Of a stretch of DNA of 64,000 nt, positions 49,095 to 58,085 are shown piece after piece (position 1 is the stretch's first letter; each line of letters starts with the position of its first letter). Source of the stretch: Pararge aegeria (taxonomy: Eukaryota; Arthropoda; Insecta; Lepidoptera; Nymphalidae); contig NC_053187.1 in the NCBI RefSeq assembly GCF_905163445.1, positions 12,338,001 to 12,402,000 on the forward strand, in the 5' to 3' direction. The position numbers were made by a program, and so were the translations under genes. A model generated the notes under the pieces. The model made no database searches. It saw nothing but the letters and a program-made list of their open reading frames with translations, and was not told the origin of the DNA.

Positions 49095-49303
49095 AAGAAA
49101 TAATCATAATAAATAAATATACACCGGCAGTACACACATCTATCATCTAGCTCCAAAGAAAGCGTAGCTTGTGTTAAGAGTGAGATGAAAAACATCTCTC
49201 TCATCATGTTCATCACACAAACATTTTCCAGTTGTGGGAATCGAACCTATATCCTTGGACTCAGAAAGGGTCGCTGCCCACTGCGCCAATCGGCCGTCTA
49301 ACA
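49095..49303 (-). mobile_element. tRNA-derived SINE (family A), internally deleted
   Basis: Minus-strand copy with head at about 49285-49303 (complement of GGCGCAGTGGGCAGCGACC), B box complement GGGAATCGAACC (49237-49248) and 3' part ending in TTTATT repeats at about 49110. The middle of the body is deleted and replaced by a GAGAGATG-rich stretch. Confidence 0.8.
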
Positions 49304-49358
49304 TGGTAGGTGTACGAGGTAACATGGTAAGGTTTTATCATCGAAATATTAATGGTTT

Positions 49359-49630
49359 GACGGCCGAGTGGCGCAGTGGGCAGCGACCCTGCTTTCTGAG
49401 TCCAAGGCCGTGGGTTCGATTCCCACAACTGGAGAGTGTTTGTGTGATGAACATGAATGTTTTTCAGTGTCTGGGTGTTTATCTGTATATTATAAGTATT
49501 TATGTGTATTATATTCATAAAAAAATATTCATCAGCTATCTCAGTACCCATAACACAAGCTACGCTTACTTTGGGGCTAGATGGCGATGTGTGTATTGTC
49601 GTAGTATATTTATTTATTTATTTATTATTT
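49359..49630 (+). mobile_element. tRNA-derived SINE (family A), TTTA tail
   Basis: The best preserved copy: TGGCGCAGTGGGCAGCGACC head, GGTTCGATTCC B box, body and a tail of TTTA units (49608-49630). It stands head to head with the minus-strand copy, 55 bp away. The 132-codon open frame over it (49234-49632) crosses both SINEs and is not a gene. Confidence 0.9.
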
Positions 49631-49669
49631 AATGGTCTTATATTTTCTACCGACCTCCAAATGTCATGT

Positions 49670-49790
49670 CATAGCAAGCCGTGCTGCCGTGAGTTTAGCG
49701 TTCCAGTACGATGTCGTTTAAAAACCGAGTTATGTTATGGATTTAATAAAACTGCCATACCGATAACAGGTTGCACGTTACCGTAAAATT
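49670..49790 (+). mobile_element. SINE family B fragment
   Basis: Plus-strand body fragment: GTGCTGCCGTGAGTTTAGCG, TTCCAGTACGATGTCG, then AACAGGTTGCACGTTACC. Head and tail are missing. Confidence 0.5.
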
Positions 49791-50581
49791 TACCGTGTAA
49801 ATGAAAACCAAATAATACTTCAGAGGCTTTAGAGGTACATTATTTCCTGTCTCTGAGACTTATCTGTGAACCCGAAACGCTAAAAGTTTTTGAGTAAACC
49901 ATTGCCATAGTTTTTACTGAAAGAAATCAGATATAGCCCTAACATAACATGCAAAAGTAAAATCAAGTAACTCCTGCCACTTTATTAAGTACGCGTCAAC
50001 AAGGTAATAACGAATAGTTATTTAATTTGAACAGTTATTTCAGGTTTTACTATTCATTACAGGTGTAGTAAACGTCGATTATTTTTAACATTGCTTATAG
50101 TTACTGTAGATTGGATAAAAGGGGTAAGTTCGTTAAGGGTAATATCGGTGTTCGACGATAAAAAAACACTTTGTTTATCTATAAATTTGCCTGTTTATTT
50201 CACGTTAATGTTTACAATTAGATCGCTAATTTGTAACTAAATATTTAGAGAATTTGGACATCTGACATCTTTGAAATGAGCATGAAACGGATTATTTGTA
50301 ATAATTTGCGAGCAGTGTCGGATTCGTCATCGTCAAATGCTCATGAAAAGGGATTTGGACATACTTAATTACATTAATTTTGATAAGGTAGAATAGATAC
50401 ACTTAATTGCACACGAATTGGATGCAAAGTACCTACACAAATTAAATAATAAACATTGGTATACAATAATAATACTATAATAATACAAAGGCGGTCTTAT
50501 TGCGTGACAAATTTGTTGGGGAAAGTGTTAAATGTGGGTAATGGTAGAATATTTAATTATATTTACAAAAACAAATAAAAA

Positions 50582-50868
50582 TCTAGTGTGTATCTATGTG
50601 TGTGTTTCTTAGACGTGTCCAAAACGGCATGACCAATTTTGGCTTGTTTTTAAATATAGGGGTTTGATTTGGCCCTGTTGGGTGGTGCTTACTGCCAAGG
50701 TCGAAATTTTATTTTAACTTTTCAAGTGACTTTTTTGGCCTCTCTCTCTTGGAAAAGATAGTAACAAGAACTTTCAACTTCCCAGGATATTTCAAAATTA
50801 AATGTTTTTTTTTATGATATTTTAACGAGGTTTGTGAAAGTAAAACGGCTGTCTATCAGGTCCGCTAG
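50582..50868 (+). mobile_element. Helitron-like element ending in CTAG
   Basis: Begins near TCTAGTGTGTATCTATGTGT, contains GACGTGTCCAAAACGGCATG and ends in TATCAGGTCCGCTAG at 50868. It has several T/C-rich blocks. The 5' end is an estimate. Confidence 0.45.
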
Positions 50869-51089
50869 TATTCCTATATAAAAATACATATAGAAAAAGC
50901 TGAAACTTCAAAAATCCCAAATTAACATTTGATATCTCTCAGAGCTTTTCCTTAATAACTTTTCTATGCAGATTAACAAACCGTAACGTAACCGACTGTA
51001 CGTACCTTTTTTAAATTGGTAACTAATTACCAATGTGAGATTATTAGGGCCAACGAAGTATGATTTCATATTTCTCTAGTTGTAAATGT

Positions 51090-51315
51090 GTTTCTCTAGA
51101 TGTGTGCCCCGTGTGGTGACGGCAGATCAGAATAAAGTGACACCACCTCTCCTGTTCCCACGGGAGTCGTACGGGACGACTATGGGAGATAACGGATAGA
51201 GGGCAACAGCATTCGTTGTGATACTAATACTGACGGTAATTATGGGCAAACCCTCTCGTTCGAAAAGGCCTTTAGTCCAGCAGTGAACTGTTAGACGATA
51301 ATAAAATGCGAAATT
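51090..51315 (+). repeat. Repeat remnant, probably LINE-derived
   Basis: CCCCGTGTGGTGACGGCAGA, TCAGAATAAAGTGACACCAC and CTCCTGTTCCCACGGGAGTC form a block I associate with lepidopteran LINE remnants; at its right is AAAAGGCCTTTAGTCCAGCA, the reverse of the CTGGACTAAAGGCC repeat. Confidence 0.4.
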
Positions 51316-52087
51316 AGGCGAGTTCAAGACACTAAACTCACATGCGCATTATAATTATTAGTAGCCTTTTTAGTGGATGTTATGGTTGTCACTGCGTAAT
51401 TTAAGACAACTTTGCACAGCTGCATCTCTAAAAGTATTGACACATTCAAACAGACTGTATTTACTCATTGTTGAGCTGTAGCATCCGCCTATTGTAAAAT
51501 ACTCCTTTCTGTATGTTTCTGTTTTTATTATATTTTGAATATGTAAATGTTGTGGTATACAAATAAAGAGTATAATAATAATAATCATCGACTAAATCAT
51601 TTAACAAAGTAAAGTCAAAAAAGGTTCTGGCATACATAGTCCTAGGTCCCCCAGTAATGCTTTTAATTTTACAGCTCACGATGTAACGTACTAACTAACT
51701 TTATAATTTGCACCTCAAGGAGAGAATGAACTATGTAATTGGTTTTTATGAATTCAACACTCAGGGTGCAGTAACCCGTCGTCACACCTGCATTTGTTGA
51801 ACTTTGTGAATCTACGATGCTCATCTGAGCAAGACGGTCCCGTTGCGATTACTACGTACGTTGTTCTAAGGCTTGGAACATACGTTCTATGTTCTATACC
51901 TAATAAAATAAATAATATACTACGGCAATACTGTAATTTATTTATTCTATATATAATAAATAGTAAGTACGTTGTAATTTAAATAAGGTTATATCTTTAT
52001 ATTCTGGTTTTGAAAAGTGTATGGTTGCAACCATCCTTGATTATAGGTAGGTTAATAGTAGTTATCTGTTTTCTTATAATTATTTAT

Positions 52088-52411
52088 CTAAATATGCGCC
52101 TTAGGGTTGAGCGCGCCTGCTTTGAAAGTTCTTTTCCACTCTTGATTAAATTCAAATTGAAGGTGTTCACGAAAACGTTCCACACTAGAAATATAATAAA
52201 TAACAAAGCGCTTCGTACGTGTCCGTGGGATATCAACTACGTGGCATATGCTTACGATGCCTCGCAAATAGATGGTAAAAAGTGTGGGAGGAACTGGATC
52301 AAGAACTTCTCTTGAAATTACTCCGATATGTATCTTGTAAAATAATGTGACTCCCACATAGCGTCGTAGATTCAAACTTGCTGATCTGATTTTAATAAAT
52401 TGTACGTACAA
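52088..52411 (-). pseudogene. Possible decayed Jockey-type reverse transcriptase fragment
   Basis: A minus-strand frame open for 107 codons that contains eroded RT-like motifs in the right order: VLDPVPPTLFTIYL (like motif B, PQGSVLSPTLFxIY), DIPRTRTKRFVIYY (the stretch before and at motif C, catalytic DD lost) and LNPKAHI (like motif D). The similarity is weak and the catalytic residues are gone, so the identification is an inference. Confidence 0.35.
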
Positions 52412-52424
52412 AATATTTAATAAG

Positions 52425-52877
52425 CTTAATCTGTATATGGTTCTGAGGCATGGACAGATCGAGCGGCTGGAAGGGAAAAAATAGATGCCTTTGAAATGTG
52501 GTGTTGGAGAAGGATGCTATGTATATCATGGACCGCTAAGAGAAGATCCTCGAGCAGCTGCGTATTAACATCAGGCTCTCCACATTGTGCTACAAGAATA
52601 TTCTTAGCTACTTTGGTCACATTGCTCGACGCCTGCCGAGTAATATGGATAAGTTAATACTTGTAGATAAGGTGGAGGATAGAAGACCACGTGGCTGATC
52701 ACCTTGTCGCTGGTCTGACCAGGTAAAGTCGCTCACAGGCCTCCCTAATCCCTATCACAGAAGCTATCAAAAAGTCCGAGGATAGAACAGGATGGAAGGC
52801 TGTAGTAAAAATCGCTACGAAGGATCTTGAATCTGGACACGACCTTCAGTAATGAAGTAAACGACGAAGAAGAAGAA
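52425..52877 (+). pseudogene. LINE C-terminal remnant (RTE/Proto2-like), GAA tail
   Basis: Plus-strand remnant read across a frameshift: YGSEAWTDRA, IDAFEMWCWRRML, ISWTAKR, then ILEQLRI, NILSYFGHIARR, KVEDRRPRG, RWSDQVKSLTGL and EDRTGWKAVV. These blocks are typical of the end of RTE-like LINE polyproteins, different from the two RTE copies at 14.4 and 58.7 kb. Ends with GAAGAAGAAGAA near 52865-52877. Confidence 0.65.
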
Positions 52878-53291
52878 CCTGTATAATTCTTTTTCTGTAT
52901 AATTTTATAAAGTTTTGTAGAAATGGTAGTCCAAATTAATAGAAAACACTCAAATATTTAGTCGCCCCGTAAAACATTAACACAAGCATTCTCATCAACA
53001 CCGTCAGTGTTATACTTCTAAACTTTTACCAGTTTACGCCTGAAAGTTAAGTTAAAAAGTGTTGAGTGCTTTTTAATTAGCGTTATTCTTTCCTCCCTCT
53101 ATTCCATCTAATAAAATTAGGTTTGATAATAAATATAAGTAACAAAATTTGCTACGTTTAAACAGGAGCCCTTTAATCTTAAAAGATTAAAAATATTTAA
53201 AAGTAACTACGTAATAAAGCTAAGAGTTTGCTTATTAATAATTCTAAATTTTAATATTTTCAACTGATTCGTCATAACATTTCAACTTTAT

Positions 53292-53323
53292 GAAAGAAAG
53301 AAAGAAAGAAAGAAAGAAAGAAA
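53292..53323. repeat. (GAAA)8 microsatellite, LINE 3' tail
   Basis: Eight perfect GAAA units, read as TTTC in element sense, directly at the 3' terminus of the retrotransposon. A short tandem repeat instead of poly(A) is usual for CR1/L2-type LINEs. Confidence 0.9.
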
Positions 53324-53719
53324 CATTTATTTTTTACATTGCGCCACACATTACAATATTCACAACACCACATATGTTATGTGTGGCACAACCTAGAAAA
53401 AAGGTGCCAGCTCAGCATTGTGCTGCATGCGCCAGTGGGAGCATACAGCGCTGATTTTCAGTTGGCACCTTGTACCAGGTAACACCACGGAAATACGTAG
53501 CCATCTACTGACCACATTTTAAGCTTAGTTTAAAAAAAAAAAAACTAACTAAATAAATCCACAACAATAATAATAATAAACTAAAGTAACATATATTTAT
53601 ATAAACTTGAAAATAAAAACGTACATATATCATAAACTTATTAAGATACACAGTGTAATATAATAGTGATAAAATTATTAAGTGGTAAAGTAAAGTATAG
53701 TAAAGTATACAGACTGTCT
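53292..53719 (-). other. LINE 3' UTR with two hairpins
   Basis: Follows the ORF2 stop. It contains two perfect inverted repeats: 9-bp arms at 53401-53409 and 53463-53471 (AAGGTGCCA / TGGCACCTT) and 9-bp arms at 53343-53351 and 53379-53387 (GCCACACAT / ATGTGTGGC). The last bases before the tail are AT-rich. Hairpins next to the 3' end are where the reverse transcriptase of such elements is thought to recognise its own RNA. Confidence 0.7.
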
Positions 53720-56071
53720 CTAGAGAAAAGATGACTCCGCCACATGTTCTTGGAATTCCACCTGTTTGGCCAATAAATATTGTTTAATTTGGTTCTTAAA
53801 TCCAAACTTACTTTTAAAGTTCTTGATTGGCGGAGGAATATTATTCCAACACTTCGTGGCGGAGTACGTGAACGAGCCCCTAAACGCAGCAGTACGATGA
53901 AGTGGGATGCGAAGCTGGTTCCGACTGCTTCGAAGCTTCCTTTCATCGTCACTAACCCAATTCAGTTTATTTATTAAATACAAAGGCTTACCTTGCTTTA
54001 TTACGCCATAGAGAAGACCTGCAAGATGCAACTTCCTTCTAGAACCCATTTTTAACAAGTGATGATTGTTTAAGAAAGGAGTTACATGGGTTCTAGGAGG
54101 TATGTCGAAACAAAACCTCGCACATGTATTCTGCACTCTCTGGATGAGACGCTTCGTACGGCACAGCAATCGAGGACCGAACACAACATCCGCGTAGTTT
54201 AGTTTAGACAGCACCAAAGCCTCTACTAGCTGTAAGCGCACTTCTACTGAAAGATACTGACGGACCTTGTAGAGTATCTTTAGTCTGTAGAAACAATTGC
54301 GAACTACTTCTGCTAAGTGTTCCTCGAACCTCAAATCTGCATCCATGAGCAATCCCAAATTTCGAGCTTTGCAGACTCTCTCTATGGCGCAGCCCTCAAT
54401 ATCTATACTAACACCGGAACGAAGCTTATATAGTTGCTTTGCAGAACCGAATAGTATATACTTCGACTTTGACGGATTAAGTACAAGAGAATTACGGTCT
54501 GCCCAAGCCCCTATTCGGCCCAAGTCTGCATTAACAAAACGAACAGCGTCATCGAGGTTTTCTGCCTTGAAATGGTAGTAGAGTTGCAAATCATCTGCAT
54601 ACATATGATATTTACAGTGTAAGATCTGCTTAGCAACATCAGCAGAATACAATATAAAAAGAAGAGGACCAAGGACTGAGCCCTGTGGCACGCCTCTATT
54701 GACTGGCACCGGCGCCGAACGATGCACCTTACCATCCTCGAGTACAATTTCCACAATTTGTGCTCTTTTGCTAAGATAACTTTCAAACCACTTGACAGTA
54801 TCAACAGTAAAGCCATAATGCGATAACTTTGATAATAAAAGTGCTGTATTGATACTGTCAAATGCCCGAGAGAAGTCAAGAAGCACCAACAGTGTGCACA
54901 TACCCAAATCCTGTGCTCTAAGAATGTTGTCAGTCACATCCAACAGTGCCGTAACAGTACCACGACCAGCCCTAAAACCTGATTGATAATCCGGCAAAAT
55001 TTTTTGCTTCTCAATATAAGCCGACACCTGAGAACACACAACTTTTTCTAATACCTTCGATAAGCAAGGCAAAATACTTATAGGACGAAGATCCTTTGGC
55101 GTGAGAGGGTTAGAAATTTTCGGGAGTGGACGAATTAGTGCAACTTTCCAGTCATTCGGAAAAACAGAAGTAGTTATAGACGCGTTAACAATGGATCGAA
55201 TGCTATCTAAACTTTGAGGAAGTGACATAAAAATCATATCTAATGTTATTTTATCTATACCCTCAGCATTAGAATGTAACCGCTTAAGTATTTCAAAGAT
55301 TACGGTATCAGAGACTGTGTTAAGAGAAAAAGTGTCCTCATATAGTTTATTGAACTCATAAAAAGTTAATTGAGAGAAAGAGACGTGATTCGATCCTGGG
55401 ACATTAAGAAAATGTGCATTAATAGCATCTGCATTAGTGAAATGTGCCGGCAATTGGTTCGGATTATTAGGCAAGACTGTCCTTTTTAAATTTTGCCATA
55501 GGACCTTTGGATATTTAAGCTTACTGTTAATGTTTTGTTTAAAAAAAGAACATTTCTCATTATGTATAGCCTCCACAGCCAAATGCTTGTATTGTTTATA
55601 AGATGTTTTATTAACGTCTGATTTATCATACCGCCACCGAATATGCGCATCATCTCGCAATTTCATCATAAGTTTTACGTTAGATGTAATCCAAGGACTG
55701 TATCTCTCTCTGAAAACTCTTGTTTTTTTTGGTGCATGTTTATCAAACAATTCATTTAAACAATTATTAAAAACCGATAGCATGTCATTGACGCAGTCCG
55801 CAGACGAAACGTCAACCCATGGTATAGCATCGAGATCCCTATTAAAAGTATCCATGCATACACTCTTAAGAGGCCTGTACACAACAGTTTTTGGGCGAAT
55901 TTTTCTCTTCTTGATACACAAAACACAGTCTAGAAGGGCGTGACTACTCAAAGACGGGATAGATGTTACATTTACACTTCTAACAGGGAGATCCGTAACT
56001 ATAATATCTATAAGTGTTTCACTAGAATCAGTAAAATGTGTCGGGGAAGTAATTAATTGTGTCAATTGCAA
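53720..56071 (-). CDS. LINE ORF2, second part: end of endonuclease, reverse transcriptase and C-terminal domain (783 codons)
   Basis: Continuation of ORF2 after the frameshift; the listed 5' limit is only the first possible codon of the open frame, not a real start. Residues 1-50 finish the endonuclease (SPTHF, DIIVTD, then SLSSHALLDC where an SDH motif is expected). The linker (about 60-260) includes a PWITSNVKLMMKLRD segment typical of the group. Reverse transcriptase: KDLRPISILP at 326-335, SGFRAGRGT at 364-372, motif A LLDFSRAFDSI at 397-407 (Asp 399), motif B RGVPQGSVLGPLLF at 459-472, motif C YADDLQLY at 491-498 (Asp 493 and 494), motif D LNPSKSK at 531-537 and motif E LGLLMD at 572-577. 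All catalytic aspartates are present. The C-terminal 200 residues carry the usual NYADVVFGP and RVQNTCARF blocks. There is no RNase H domain. No internal stop is present. Confidence 0.92.
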   Translation of the reverse strand: MQLTQLITSPTHFTDSSETLIDIIVTDLPVRSVNVTSIPSLSSHALLDCVLCIKKRKIRPKTVVYRPLKSVCMDTFNRDLDAIPWVDVSSADCVNDMLSVFNNCLNELFDKHAPKKTRVFRERYSPWITSNVKLMMKLRDDAHIRWRYDKSDVNKTSYKQYKHLAVEAIHNEKCSFFKQNINSKLKYPKVLWQNLKRTVLPNNPNQLPAHFTNADAINAHFLNVPGSNHVSFSQLTFYEFNKLYEDTFSLNTVSDTVIFEILKRLHSNAEGIDKITLDMIFMSLPQSLDSIRSIVNASITTSVFPNDWKVALIRPLPKISNPLTPKDLRPISILPCLSKVLEKVVCSQVSAYIEKQKILPDYQSGFRAGRGTVTALLDVTDNILRAQDLGMCTLLVLLDFSRAFDSINTALLLSKLSHYGFTVDTVKWFESYLSKRAQIVEIVLEDGKVHRSAPVPVNRGVPQGSVLGPLLFILYSADVAKQILHCKYHMYADDLQLYYHFKAENLDDAVRFVNADLGRIGAWADRNSLVLNPSKSKYILFGSAKQLYKLRSGVSIDIEGCAIERVCKARNLGLLMDADLRFEEHLAEVVRNCFYRLKILYKVRQYLSVEVRLQLVEALVLSKLNYADVVFGPRLLCRTKRLIQRVQNTCARFCFDIPPRTHVTPFLNNHHLLKMGSRRKLHLAGLLYGVIKQGKPLYLINKLNWVSDDERKLRSSRNQLRIPLHRTAAFRGSFTYSATKCWNNIPPPIKNFKSKFGFKNQIKQYLLAKQVEFQEHVAESSFL

Positions 56072-56075
56072 ATAA

Positions 56076-56588
56076 TTAAAAAAAGTCTGTCAGCTTAATG
56101 CTTTTAGTTTCATTACTGTTCAATAAGTTAATATTAAAATCTCCTAGCAGTATAATATGCTCATAGCTAGACAATGCCTGAATAGTATCTGTAAGGACGT
56201 CCAAGAAAAGATCAACATTTAACCACGGGGGCCTGTAGGCTGTACCAATAGCAATATTAAGCGAGTTGACGGCGAGACCTAGCCACATTTGCTCAACAGT
56301 TTCGTGCCTGGGGAACGGACAGGGCCTCAACTTGAGTCCCTTTCTGATATAAAAACCAACGCCTCCACCACGGCCACTGCGCACTGTGACCGGACGAGGA
56401 ATATGCAAAAGTCTATAGTCGGGGACAGAGGGCGCACGGCCTTCCTCGCCATCATGAAGCCAGGTTTCATTGATTGCCATGATGTCAACCTGAACACGAC
56501 CCATAGCAACTAAGAATTCATCGTGCATAGTTCCTAAAGACCCCGCATTGAGGAAACCTATTTTTAAAAAATTATTATGGTATTTCAA
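56076..56588 (-). CDS. LINE ORF2, first part: apurinic-type endonuclease domain, ends at a frameshift
   Basis: N-terminal portion of ORF2 encoding an exonuclease-endonuclease-phosphatase fold enzyme that nicks target DNA for target-primed reverse transcription. Counting from the open-frame start, the visible motifs are LNAGSL at 13-18, NETWL at 40-44 (catalytic Glu 41), GGGVGFYI at 74-81, YRPP at 118-121 and LGDFN at 148-152 (Asp 150, Asn 152). The reading frame opens at a TTG and an in-frame TAA lies a few codons upstream. The first in-frame ATG is residue 21, inside the domain and after the first motif, so the natural start is lost, non-ATG, or reached by reinitiation or frameshift. The frame stops at a TAA just after DFF because of an extra base in the run of seven A on the plus strand at 56078-56084. 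The coding sense resumes in the next frame. Confidence 0.85.
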   Translation of the reverse strand: MKYHNNFLKIGFLNAGSLGTMHDEFLVAMGRVQVDIMAINETWLHDGEEGRAPSVPDYRLLHIPRPVTVRSGRGGGVGFYIRKGLKLRPCPFPRHETVEQMWLGLAVNSLNIAIGTAYRPPWLNVDLFLDVLTDTIQALSSYEHIILLGDFNINLLNSNETKSIKLTDFF

Positions 56589-56942
56589 AACATTTATAAG
56601 AATATATTACGTATACAAGCATTGTCATCCTATAAGCACACAAAAATAAAATAATGTAATATATTGTAAAATGTAGATTCATATAATAGAAAATAAAAAA
56701 TAAAATACAATTATTATTACTTCCGATCATTTTACACCCACTCTCACACATAATATATACCGTTATAATATAAATAAAATCAGGCATTGCTGCTTTACTA
56801 TATTCATAGGTTTTAAAATATTCATAATAATTAATAGATACTTTTGTAAAAAACAACAATTGTGGATTGTTATTATCTAAAAATGAAAAAACACGCCATA
56901 GTCTATTTATATACAATGATATAGCCTTATCGCATCCTAAAA
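56589..56942 (-). other. Spacer between LINE ORF1 and ORF2
   Basis: About 355 bp, very AT-rich. On the minus strand one frame is open across nearly the whole spacer (56575-56946), overlapping the ORF1 stop and running a few codons into the ORF2 region. Its translation is rich in I, Y, F and K with no recognisable domain, which is what AT-rich sequence gives by chance. It may be plain spacer, or a leader that delivers ribosomes to ORF2. Confidence 0.5.
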
Positions 56943-57836
56943 TCAAATAGATACGCTTCCAAAAAAACGCTCAATATCTGCTTCAGTGCGAACACGATGT
57001 ACGGGCGCTGAACTCGTATGCCGAATATATATACGTCCCCCCTTGGTCCACACATATTTCCAGTTATTTTTGCGGGCTTCCTCGCGTGCTTTATAAAATA
57101 GTTGCCTGTTCATTCGGCTAAGATGCTCATTAACATAAAAACGTCGTGGAGCGGAGTCAGATATAATGCCCGAGGTATCAGCCCCTCTGCGCACGCGGGC
57201 CGCGTGCAACAAGTTGTCTCGCACCGCGCGCCGAGCGAGACGCACGACTACGGGCCGCGGCCGCTGGCGCAACTGCCCGTCCGCATCGCCGACGCCGGAG
57301 CCTACTGAGACGCGCCGCGGGCCCACGCGCTCCGCAGAGACCACATCACGATCATCCACGTCGACTCCTAATTTTTTTCCTACCAGGCTAATTAGGTTTA
57401 TAAGGTTCTCACCGGCAATTTCTTGCAAACCCGATATTTCCACATTATTTGATAGTAAGTCTTGATCCCTTTCATTTAGTTGTTCTTGAAGATGTGAAAT
57501 AACAGATTGCACATTATCCTGGTCACCTAATTCACGCGACGTAGATTGCGCCTCCAATTGTGAGAGCCTAGCCTCCATTTTCTCCACCCGACAGTTAAAC
57601 TCGATTATACTAGCATTCAGTTGTGCCATCTCCCCTCTGAAGCAGGAGATTTCACTTCGCAAAAGTCTGAGCTCGGCCACTATGCTACTTGCAACATCAT
57701 CGTGCATACTAGGGTTCCCAACGGCCTGGGCTACGGCAGCCGCAGCCTGCGATGGATTAGGGGAGCATGGCAATTGATGGTTATGGTATGAGGATCTGGT
57801 TAAGATCTTCAGAGATAAAGGACAAATCCCTTTCAT
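56943..57836 (-). CDS. LINE ORF1 protein, coiled coil plus baculovirus FP-like RNA-binding domain (297 aa)
   Basis: Intact ORF1 with a true ATG at 57836 and a TGA stop. Residues 1-47 are low-complexity with an alanine run (31-35). Residues about 48-125 are rich in E, L, Q and R with heptad-like spacing and should form a coiled coil that multimerises the protein. Residues about 126-295 resemble the FP25K-like domain found in lepidopteran retrotransposon ORF1 proteins: NVEISGL at 131-137, a KLGVDVDDRDV segment near 155-165, RPRPVVVRLARR at 192-203, RRFYVNEHLSRMNRQLF at 231-247, and a WKYVWTKGGRIYIR strand pair near 259-272. Its role is probably to bind element RNA and act as chaperone in the ribonucleoprotein. 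The GC-rich codons of residues 165-220 contrast with the AT-rich surroundings. A second ATG lies at residue 44, so the extreme N-terminus is less certain. Confidence 0.85.
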   Translation of the reverse strand: MKGICPLSLKILTRSSYHNHQLPCSPNPSQAAAAVAQAVGNPSMHDDVASSIVAELRLLRSEISCFRGEMAQLNASIIEFNCRVEKMEARLSQLEAQSTSRELGDQDNVQSVISHLQEQLNERDQDLLSNNVEISGLQEIAGENLINLISLVGKKLGVDVDDRDVVSAERVGPRRVSVGSGVGDADGQLRQRPRPVVVRLARRAVRDNLLHAARVRRGADTSGIISDSAPRRFYVNEHLSRMNRQLFYKAREEARKNNWKYVWTKGGRIYIRHTSSAPVHRVRTEADIERFFGSVSI

Positions 57837-57997
57837 ATTAAAGTATGTTTTAGTATTTATTAGTTTATTATTTATTATATTTATTATTATTAGTATTTTA
57901 TGTGTGTAATCTTAATAAGTATTAGTGTGTAATTGTTCGTAAGTATGTATATAATAGTAATACACCCCAGCAATCGGTTTCCCTTGGTTTTCCTAAT
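57837..57997. other. AT-rich stretch upstream of LINE ORF1
   Basis: Low-complexity T/A sequence with many TTTATTA-like words. It may be the 5' UTR and promoter of the minus-strand LINE, or the AT-rich part of the plus-strand LINE 3' end that starts at 57998. The sequence alone does not decide. Confidence 0.3.
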
Positions 57998-58085
57998 CCT
58001 AAGGTTGCCTGGAAGAGATCGCTACTAAGCGATAAGGCCGCCCTTTGTATCCCACTTTTTAAGTTTATTAATAAAAATTATTGGT
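57998..58085 (+). mobile_element. LINE 3'-end fragment (GGTTGCCTGGAAGAGATC family)
   Basis: Carries the module GGTTGCCTGGAAGAGATCGC followed by a stem-loop (ATCGCT, loop ACTA, AGCGAT) and AAGGCCGCC. The same module occurs at 47893 and, reversed, at 24752. It lies just beyond the 5' side of the large minus-strand LINE, in the opposite orientation. Confidence 0.6.

Larger units (their letters stand above)
53292..57836 (-). mobile_element. Near-full-length non-LTR retrotransposon (CR1/L2-like group of the Jockey superfamily)
   Basis: Two-ORF LINE on the minus strand: ORF1 (56943-57836), a 355-bp AT-rich spacer, ORF2 (56588 down to 53720) and a 3' UTR ending in eight GAAA units on the plus strand (TTTC in element sense). 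The order of domains (coiled coil and FP-like domain, AP endonuclease, reverse transcriptase, no RNase H) and the microsatellite tail instead of poly(A) fit CR1/L2-type elements. ORF1 is open throughout and ORF2 has one frameshift, so the insertion looks recent compared with every other repeat here. The 5' boundary is not resolved: the 57837-57997 stretch is AT-rich and could be 5' UTR or flank. No target-site duplication could be identified with confidence. The clade name is inferred from motif style, not from a tree. Confidence 0.9.

Noticed and set aside
49234..49632. 132-codon open frame on the plus strand
   Set aside because: It runs across two head-to-head SINEs and translates tRNA-like and SINE body sequence; no domain.
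54511..54879. 122-codon minus-strand frame inside the LINE
   Set aside because: It is an out-of-frame shadow of the reverse transcriptase coding sequence, as are the plus-strand frames at 54297-54578 and 57102-57465.
56943..57836. Endogenous baculovirus gene
   Set aside because: The FP-like domain sits behind a coiled coil and directly upstream of a LINE ORF2 with endonuclease and RT, so it is the ORF1 of a retrotransposon.
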